Part shown: in pieces, positions 57,119 to 64,000 of the stretch
How the letters are laid out: the number at the start of each line of letters is the position of its first letter
How positions within the stretch are numbered: position 1 is the stretch's first letter
NCBI RefSeq assembly: GCF_036802865.1
Contig: NZ_DAIRVK010000005.1
Coordinates: forward strand, 1 to 64,000
DNA from: Sulfurospirillum sp036802865
Lineage (GTDB): Bacteria > Campylobacterota > Campylobacteria > Campylobacterales > Sulfurospirillaceae
Direction: 5' to 3'
Length of the DNA: 64,000 bases
Program-made: the position numbers and the translations under genes
Notes under the pieces: model-generated
The model's database searches: none
Told to the model about the DNA's origin: nothing
What the model saw: the letters and a program-made list of their open reading frames with translations, nothing else

Positions 57119-57945
57119 TGGATAACCGCCTTTTTGTTGCCTACAAACCTGCCAGTATGGTTTCAAACCATTTTTTAAGTCGTATTAAGAGACGTTACAA
57201 TGTTAAAAAAGCGGGCTTTTCCGGTACGCTTGACCCTTTCGCACAGGGCGTTTTAATTATCGCTTTTGGACAGTTTACAAAATTGTTTCGTTTTTTGAAA
57301 AAAGCACCCAAAACATATCGAGCAACGCTTTGGATGGGTGCATCAAGCCCTACATTGGACATCGAAAAAATTGAACATGTTGAGCAGATGATGCCGTTTC
57401 ATCCTGATTCTGTCAACTTTGTATTGCAAAGTATGGTGGGTGAAAAGACCTATTTACCGCCAAAATATTCGGCTAAAAAGATCGAAGGACAACGTGCGTA
57501 TGATCTTGCTCGTGCTGATCAAGCGTTTGAGCTTAAAGCTATCACCAGTACGATTTATGACTGCCATTTAGTTCACTATGCGCATCCTTTTTTAACCTTT
57601 GAAATTACCATTTCTGAGGGCGGCTATGTGCGAAGTATCGGGGCACTCATCGCTGAGCAATTGGGGTTTAGTGGGTGTTTGAGTGCTTTAGAACGCCTAA
57701 ATGAAGGCGATTTTTTCTATGAGCATGAAAAAGCATTGAACCCACTTGAGTACCTTGACCTGCCGTGTAATCGTTATCTGAGTGAACCGCAAGATATACT
57801 TTTGGGTCGAAAGCTCAGTGCTCAAAATTTTGAAAATAAAGAAGAAGGCATTTATCAAATTCTCATTGATGAGATGCTTAGCGTTGTAGAAATCAGCGCA
57901 AATGGAGTAGAATACCTCCTAAATTCACTATCGCTAAAGGCGTAA
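57118..57945 (+). CDS. truB: TruB, tRNA pseudouridine-55 synthase
   Basis: A 275-residue enzyme that makes the universal pseudouridine 55 in the tRNA T loop. The catalytic aspartate is D39 in KKAGFSGTLDPFAQGVLII. TYLPPKYSAKKIEGQRAYDL and FEITISEGGYVRSIGALIAE are family motifs. Start is a GTG sharing one base with the helicase stop. csrA follows after one base. Position matches Cj1102. Confidence 0.94.
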   Translation: MDNRLFVAYKPASMVSNHFLSRIKRRYNVKKAGFSGTLDPFAQGVLIIAFGQFTKLFRFLKKAPKTYRATLWMGASSPTLDIEKIEHVEQMMPFHPDSVNFVLQSMVGEKTYLPPKYSAKKIEGQRAYDLARADQAFELKAITSTIYDCHLVHYAHPFLTFEITISEGGYVRSIGALIAEQLGFSGCLSALERLNEGDFFYEHEKALNPLEYLDLPCNRYLSEPQDILLGRKLSAQNFENKEEGIYQILIDEMLSVVEISANGVEYLLNSLSLKA

Positions 57946-57946
57946 C

Positions 57947-58174
57947 ATGTTAATTCTCACACGAAAAATCGGAGAAGGTGTTGTTTTAAATGAAAATATT
58001 ACGGTTCGTGTCATTGAAATTTCAAAAGGCGTGGTCAAACTCGGTTTTGATGCTCCTAAAGATATGCTAATTCTTCGTGAAGAGTTAGAAAAAGCGATTA
58101 AAGAATCCAATATTGAAGCAAGTAAAAATACGAATCATAGTGCGCTTGCAAGCCTAAGTGCGAAGTTGAAATAA
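57947..58174 (+). CDS. csrA: CsrA, post-transcriptional regulator
   Basis: A 75-residue RNA-binding dimer. MLILTRKIGEGVVLNENITV (with R6 in the first strand, part of the RNA site) and KLGFDAPKDMLILREEL are diagnostic. CsrA controls flagellin and metabolism in Campylobacter, where FliW antagonises it. It sits between truB and ispE with its stop overlapping the ispE start (TAATG). Position matches Cj1103. Confidence 0.96.
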   Translation: MLILTRKIGEGVVLNENITVRVIEISKGVVKLGFDAPKDMLILREELEKAIKESNIEASKNTNHSALASLSAKLK

Positions 58175-58950
58175 TGGAGTATCGAGCATACGCAAAGGTT
58201 AATATTTTTCTTAAAATTATCGGTAAGCGTGGCAATTACCATGAATTGCTTTCACGTTTTATGCTTGTGCCTTCTTTATTTGATACGCTTGCCTTTGTGC
58301 CGAAAAAAAGTACGAAATCTTTTGAATTGATAGGTGATTTTAATTGTGAATTAGAACACAATACGCTTTATCGTACGTTTACGGTACTGAAACAAAACGG
58401 CTTTTCTAAAGAGATAGAGCAGGTAATGCGCGATTTTGCTTTAGATGTCAAAAAAGTGATTCCCACAGGTTCTGGTCTGGGTGGTGGAAGCAGTGATAGT
58501 GCCACGTTTTTAAAAATGCTCAATGAAATCGCTGGTTTGGGGTTGAGCCTGGATGATTTGATGCGTCTTGGAAGTGAAGTCGGTGCAGATGTCCCTTTTT
58601 TTGCTTCGCAGTATGCGAGTGCTAATGTCAGTGGCATAGGTGAGATCGTCGAAAAATTCGATGAAAAAGCACTCGGTATCGAGGTCTTTACCCCACCACT
58701 TGCATGTAATACAGCGCTGGTATATAAAACCTACAGGGAATATTTCTTGCAATCTATGGATCAAGCTTTGTCTTTGAAAATGATTGCACTAAAGAGCCCT
58801 GAATTGTTGAGTAGGTTTAGTAAAGAAGAGCTCAACGATCTTTTCCCTGCATGTTTAAAAGCATACCCTGAACTTGGCGCTTATGCCAAAGAAGGATGGT
58901 TTTTTAGTGGTAGCGGAAGCAGTTTTTTTAGACTCAAAGAGGTGTTTTAA
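58174..58950 (+). CDS. ispE: IspE, CDP-ME kinase
   Basis: A 258-residue GHMP kinase of the MEP isoprenoid pathway. YAKVNIFLKIIGKRGNYHEL carries the substrate lysine, the ATP loop is VIPTGSGLGGGSSDSATFLK and the C-terminal motif is WFFSGSGSSFF. It phosphorylates CDP-methylerythritol. Its stop overlaps the smpB start. Position matches Cj1104. Confidence 0.95.
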   Translation: MEYRAYAKVNIFLKIIGKRGNYHELLSRFMLVPSLFDTLAFVPKKSTKSFELIGDFNCELEHNTLYRTFTVLKQNGFSKEIEQVMRDFALDVKKVIPTGSGLGGGSSDSATFLKMLNEIAGLGLSLDDLMRLGSEVGADVPFFASQYASANVSGIGEIVEKFDEKALGIEVFTPPLACNTALVYKTYREYFLQSMDQALSLKMIALKSPELLSRFSKEELNDLFPACLKAYPELGAYAKEGWFFSGSGSSFFRLKEVF

Positions 58951-59414
58951 TGGGTGAAGCTGTCGCACGCAATAAAAAAGCGTTCCATGACTATGAAATT
59001 TTAGAAAAACTTGAAGCGGGTATTGTGCTTCAAGGTAGTGAAGTTAAGGCTATACGTCAAGGTCGAGTCAACTTAAAAGACTCATTTGTAAAGATTATCA
59101 AAGGGGAAGCATTTTTGCTCAATGCACATATTTCGCATTTATCAACGGCAAATTTGAACTATGCACCCAACGAGAGGGCTCCTCGAAAATTGCTTTTACA
59201 TATGAAACAGTTACGCAAATGGGATATGAAAGTAGCCAAAGATGGGCTCACCATCGTGCCACTTGCGATCTATTTTAATGCCAAAAATCTTGCTAAAGTT
59301 GAGATAGCATTAGCACGTGGGAAGAACGAGCATGACAAACGTGAGAGCTTAAAAGAAAAAGATGCTCAAAGAGAAGCTAAAACAGCTATGAAAAATCATG
59401 CTTACAAAGAGTAG
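58950..59414 (+). CDS. smpB: SmpB, tmRNA-binding protein
   Basis: A 154-residue protein that delivers tmRNA to stalled ribosomes. VARNKKAFHDYEILEKLEAG, VLQGSEVKAIRQGRVNLKDS and the basic C-terminal tail (HDKRESLKEKDAQREAKTAM) are family features. It ends the truB-csrA-ispE-smpB run. With clpS, clpA and aat downstream, this area gathers protein quality-control genes. Confidence 0.97.
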   Translation: MGEAVARNKKAFHDYEILEKLEAGIVLQGSEVKAIRQGRVNLKDSFVKIIKGEAFLLNAHISHLSTANLNYAPNERAPRKLLLHMKQLRKWDMKVAKDGLTIVPLAIYFNAKNLAKVEIALARGKNEHDKRESLKEKDAQREAKTAMKNHAYKE

Positions 59415-59472
59415 TTTACATATTATTTATTTTAACAAAGTAGAATAAACCAAAAGTTAGTATGAGGTAAAC

Positions 59473-60075
59473 ATGAAAAAATTAATCAGTTTAATCGCGG
59501 TTATGACAGCACTTCTGTTTTTGGGATGTGGTTCGGAAACATCAACGGTTTCTACAGCCAAAGAGACCTACAAAGAGGGCGATAAAGTTGAGCTTAAAAG
59601 TGTTTCGGGAGCAAAGTTAACACTGCTTCGTAAAAATGGTGGTTTTGTGATTGAAGATGATGAAAGTAAGATTGTCTTGATCGATATTTTTGGCACGTTT
59701 TGTGTCCCTTGCCAAGAAGAGGCTCCTTCTTTGATGGACTTTCAACTTCAAAACAGCGATGATGTTATGCTCATCGGTCTTAATTATTTTGAAGAAGTCA
59801 GCGATGAGTATGTGGTCGAGAATTTTGCAGCAAAATACAATGCGTACTATTTCATTACCAACTCACCCAAAAATAAAAAAATCGTTGAGACTATTGTTCA
59901 AGACATAGCGTATAAGGGAACATTGCAAGTACCGTTTAAAATTGTTCTTAAAGAGGGTAAGTATCAAAAATTAACCGATATTTACAACCCTTCAAATCTT
60001 GAAAATAAGTTTTATATTGGAAAAGTTGGTTTAGATATTATCCAACAAGATATTGACAAACTTACAGCAAAATAG
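59473..60075 (+). CDS. TlpA/ResA-like thioredoxin lipoprotein
   Basis: A 200-residue lipoprotein. Lipobox LFLGC puts the lipid on C19. The thioredoxin domain starts near residue 50, with the active site CVPC in IFGTFCVPCQEEAPSLM (about 77-80). The C-terminal part has IAYKGTLQVPFKIVLKEGKY with the cis-proline. It probably reduces periplasmic disulfides, for example in cytochrome c or cell-envelope proteins. It has GAGG before its ATG and ends nine bases before clpS. Position matches Cj1106. Confidence 0.88.
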   Translation: MKKLISLIAVMTALLFLGCGSETSTVSTAKETYKEGDKVELKSVSGAKLTLLRKNGGFVIEDDESKIVLIDIFGTFCVPCQEEAPSLMDFQLQNSDDVMLIGLNYFEEVSDEYVVENFAAKYNAYYFITNSPKNKKIVETIVQDIAYKGTLQVPFKIVLKEGKYQKLTDIYNPSNLENKFYIGKVGLDIIQQDIDKLTAK

Positions 60076-60084
60076 AGGCAATAA

Positions 60085-60393
60085 ATGCACCATTTAGAAG
60101 GGGACTTTCAAAACGAAACGATTGAAGCTATAGAGATCAAAGAGCCAAAAATGTACAAAGTTTTATTGCTCAATGACGATTATAGTAGCATGGAGTTTGT
60201 CATTAAAGTACTGATGCAGATTTTCCATCATAGTTTTGAAAAAGCAACCGAAATTACGCTCAGCGTGCATGAACAGGGTAAAGGGCTTTGTGGCGTTTAT
60301 ACCTACGAAATCGCTGAGACAAAAGTGGCACATGTCCGAAAGATGGCAAAAGAGGAACAATTTCCACTTCGTGCTATCATGGAAGAAGAGTAA
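60085..60393 (+). CDS. clpS: ClpS, N-end rule adaptor
   Basis: A 102-residue adaptor that feeds N-degron substrates to ClpAP. YKVLLLNDDYSSMEFVIKVL is the substrate pocket strand (N-D-D-Y) and VHEQGKGLCGVYTYEIAETK the rest of the fold. It stands directly before clpA (39-base gap), with aat after that. The three genes together form the leucyl/phenylalanyl N-end rule pathway. Position matches Cj1107. Confidence 0.96.
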   Translation: MHHLEGDFQNETIEAIEIKEPKMYKVLLLNDDYSSMEFVIKVLMQIFHHSFEKATEITLSVHEQGKGLCGVYTYEIAETKVAHVRKMAKEEQFPLRAIMEEE

Positions 60394-60432
60394 CTCTTTT
60401 TCTAAAGTTATAACGTAAAAAAGGAGAAGATT

Positions 60433-62620
<2,188 letters not shown>

Positions 62621-62631
<11 letters not shown>

Positions 62632-63301
62632 GATTCTTATTCCTCAGTTACATCCAAGGGATTTCACCTTTCCTGATCCTTTGGCGGCAAGTGACGAGGG
62701 GCTTTTAGCATGGGGAGGTGACTTGAAACCTGAGCGTTTACTTCGAGGCTACGTTCAAGGTATCTTCCCATGGTTTAATGAGGGTGATCCCATCCTTTGG
62801 TGGTCTCCCGATCCAAGGCTTGTTCTTTTTCCCTCAAACATCAAAATTTCCAAAAGTTTAGTCAAAAGCATGAAAAATTATGAGATACGCTATGACACTG
62901 CTTTTGAAAAAGTGATGCGTTTATGTTTACAGACACGAGTTGAAAAAGGGCAAAAAAGTTGGATTAGCGAAGAGTTGATTGCGGCTTTTTGTGCTTTGTA
63001 TGAAAAAGGTTTTGCTCATTCTGTTGAATGTTATTTTGAGGAAAATTTGGTTGGAGGTTTGTATGGACTTTACCTAGGCGGTGTTTTTTGTGGAGAGTCG
63101 ATGTTTTCAACAAAAAGAGATGCCTCTAAGGCTGCTTTAGTGGGATTGTGTGAAAAAGTAAAAACGTTAGGTGGCGATTTTATAGATTGCCAATTACCAA
63201 CCGATCACCTCCAATCGTTAGGTGCGTGCGTCATTTCACGCGAGAAATTTTTAGGTATGTTAGAAAACGCTTTAGAAAATTGTACTACGAAACCGTGGTG
63301 A
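62621..63301 (+). CDS. aat: Aat, leucyl/phenylalanyl-tRNA-protein transferase
   Basis: A protein of about 226 residues that adds Leu or Phe to N-terminal Lys/Arg of substrates, creating ClpS degrons. FPDPLAASDEGLLAWGGDLK, GYVQGIFPWFNEGDPILWWS, YGLYLGGVFCGESMFS and DCQLPTDHLQSLGA are diagnostic. The start is the GTG at 62621, or the TTG at 62609; both lie within the clpA end, and neither has a clear ribosome site. Translation is probably coupled to clpA. Confidence 0.93.
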
Positions 63302-63339
63302 TTTTGCGCCTTTTTTGCCTTTATATGTAAAAGAAGTTT

Positions 63340-64000
63340 ATGATGATTGAACAAGTAGCTCCCGTTTTTATCTTTGTTGCCTTAGGGTATGTTTTTAAAA
63401 AAATCAAACATGACATTTCAGAGGCTTTGACCGAGTTTGTGATCTATTTTTCACTTCCTGCTTTAGCCCTTTCCAAAATACGCCATATGACGTTTAGCCA
63501 TGAGGTTTTTTTAATTATTTTGATTGCTTACATTACGATGGCACTCTCTTTAGCTCTGGGTTATTTGGCAGGGCGTTATTTGAAAATGGATAGAAATAAC
63601 CTCGTGACTATGATGGTTATTGTAGGTTTTGGAAATACAGGCTTTGTCGGGTTTTCGTACATCGAATCATTTTATTCATTGCATGCAGTAAGCTATGCTC
63701 TTGTTTACGATCAAATTGGTACGTTTATTGCCTTGATGACGTTTGGAATACCACTTATTGCATGGGGTGGGGGAAAGGAGCAGCGTGTACGAGACGTGGC
63801 AAAACAGGTGGTTTTTTCACCGCCACTTTTAGCTATTGTTATTGCGATTGGCTTTCAAGGTGCAGAATTCTCTCCACTTGTTGAAACAATACTCGACAAA
63901 TTTCAAGCCACATTGATTCCTTTAGTAACAGCTATTGTAGGTATGAAGCTAGAGTTTCGCACCTTATCACTCTACTTTAAAGAGAATATGATTGCCCTGA
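63340..64000 (+). CDS. AEC-family transporter (partial, runs off the window)
   Basis: From the ATG at 63340 the frame stays open to the end of the window, giving at least 220 residues with six or more membrane segments. EQVAPVFIFVALGYVFKKIK, FVIYFSLPALALSKI and VGFGNTGFVGFSYIES are typical of the auxin efflux carrier (AEC) family, whose bacterial members export or import carboxylates such as malate or malonate. The substrate is unknown. It starts 39 bases after aat on the same strand. Confidence 0.82.
   Translation, partial: MMIEQVAPVFIFVALGYVFKKIKHDISEALTEFVIYFSLPALALSKIRHMTFSHEVFLIILIAYITMALSLALGYLAGRYLKMDRNNLVTMMVIVGFGNTGFVGFSYIESFYSLHAVSYALVYDQIGTFIALMTFGIPLIAWGGGKEQRVRDVAKQVVFSPPLLAIVIAIGFQGAEFSPLVETILDKFQATLIPLVTAIVGMKLEFRTLSLYFKENMIAL

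Overview
The window reads as a chromosome segment of a Campylobacterota (epsilonproteobacterial) species, most likely Sulfurospirillum or a close relative. This rests on gene order and protein character, not on a database search. Three blocks keep the order I remember from Campylobacter jejuni: hemH-gnnA-gnnB with alaS-maf-class A PBP; glnA-cheZ-U32 peptidase-purE-DUF3972-glyQ-Nif3-zinc ribbon-waaA-rlu-ffh-rpsP-KH-rimM-trmD-rplS; and pyrB-pepF-(SspB-like)-rep/uvrD-truB-csrA-ispE-smpB-thioredoxin-clpS-clpA-aat. Promoters show the T-rich, TATAAT-only style of this phylum, and flgB has a sigma-54 type GG-N10-GC site.

Layout. 1-1.5 kb: the last bases of a 5S rRNA, a small exported thioredoxin-fold protein, a nucleoside-recognition (gate) membrane protein that is split into two frames, and tRNA-Arg(GCG). 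1.5-9.8 kb: an integrative element inserted at the 3' end of that tRNA, bounded by a 53-bp perfect direct repeat, with a tyrosine integrase at the right end, a serine recombinase in the middle and several unknown cargo genes. 9.9-12.5 kb: GNAT-murG-ftsW. 12.6-15.7 kb: flgB-flgC-fliE-ftsI. 15.7-18.6 kb: hemH-gnnA-gnnB, which links haem synthesis with the amino-sugar used for amide-linked lipid A. 18.7-23.6 kb: accessory genes (EF-hand-like protein, SDR, DUF1566, a tiny zinc-finger-like protein, an unknown protein and a GH17 membrane protein). 23.7-31 kb: alaS, a membrane protein, maf, bioF, a lone ABC ATPase and a class A PBP, tightly packed. 31-44.5 kb: the glnA to rplS block, covering nitrogen assimilation, chemotaxis, purine synthesis, LPS, protein targeting and ribosome maturation. 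44.6-49.3 kb: DUF89, an aminotransferase, an AraC/GyrI regulator, bioD and a glycine-zipper lipoprotein-like protein. 49.4-63.3 kb: pyrB, folate genes pabB/pabC, pepF, a helicase, RNA-modification and quality-control genes and the N-end-rule set clpS-clpA-aat. The window ends inside an AEC-family transporter.

The most novel part is the 8.3-kb element. It carries a three-gene cassette (soluble helical protein, one-TM small protein, two-TM coiled-coil protein of abortive-infection style), a protein with a HEPN-type R-x4-H motif, a Bro-N antirepressor overlapping an unknown gene, and about 1.1 kb of non-coding DNA with two kinds of ordered repeats. A G8 tract sits just upstream of the three-gene cassette. 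I infer a phage-defence or element-control role for this cargo, but the sequence alone does not prove it.
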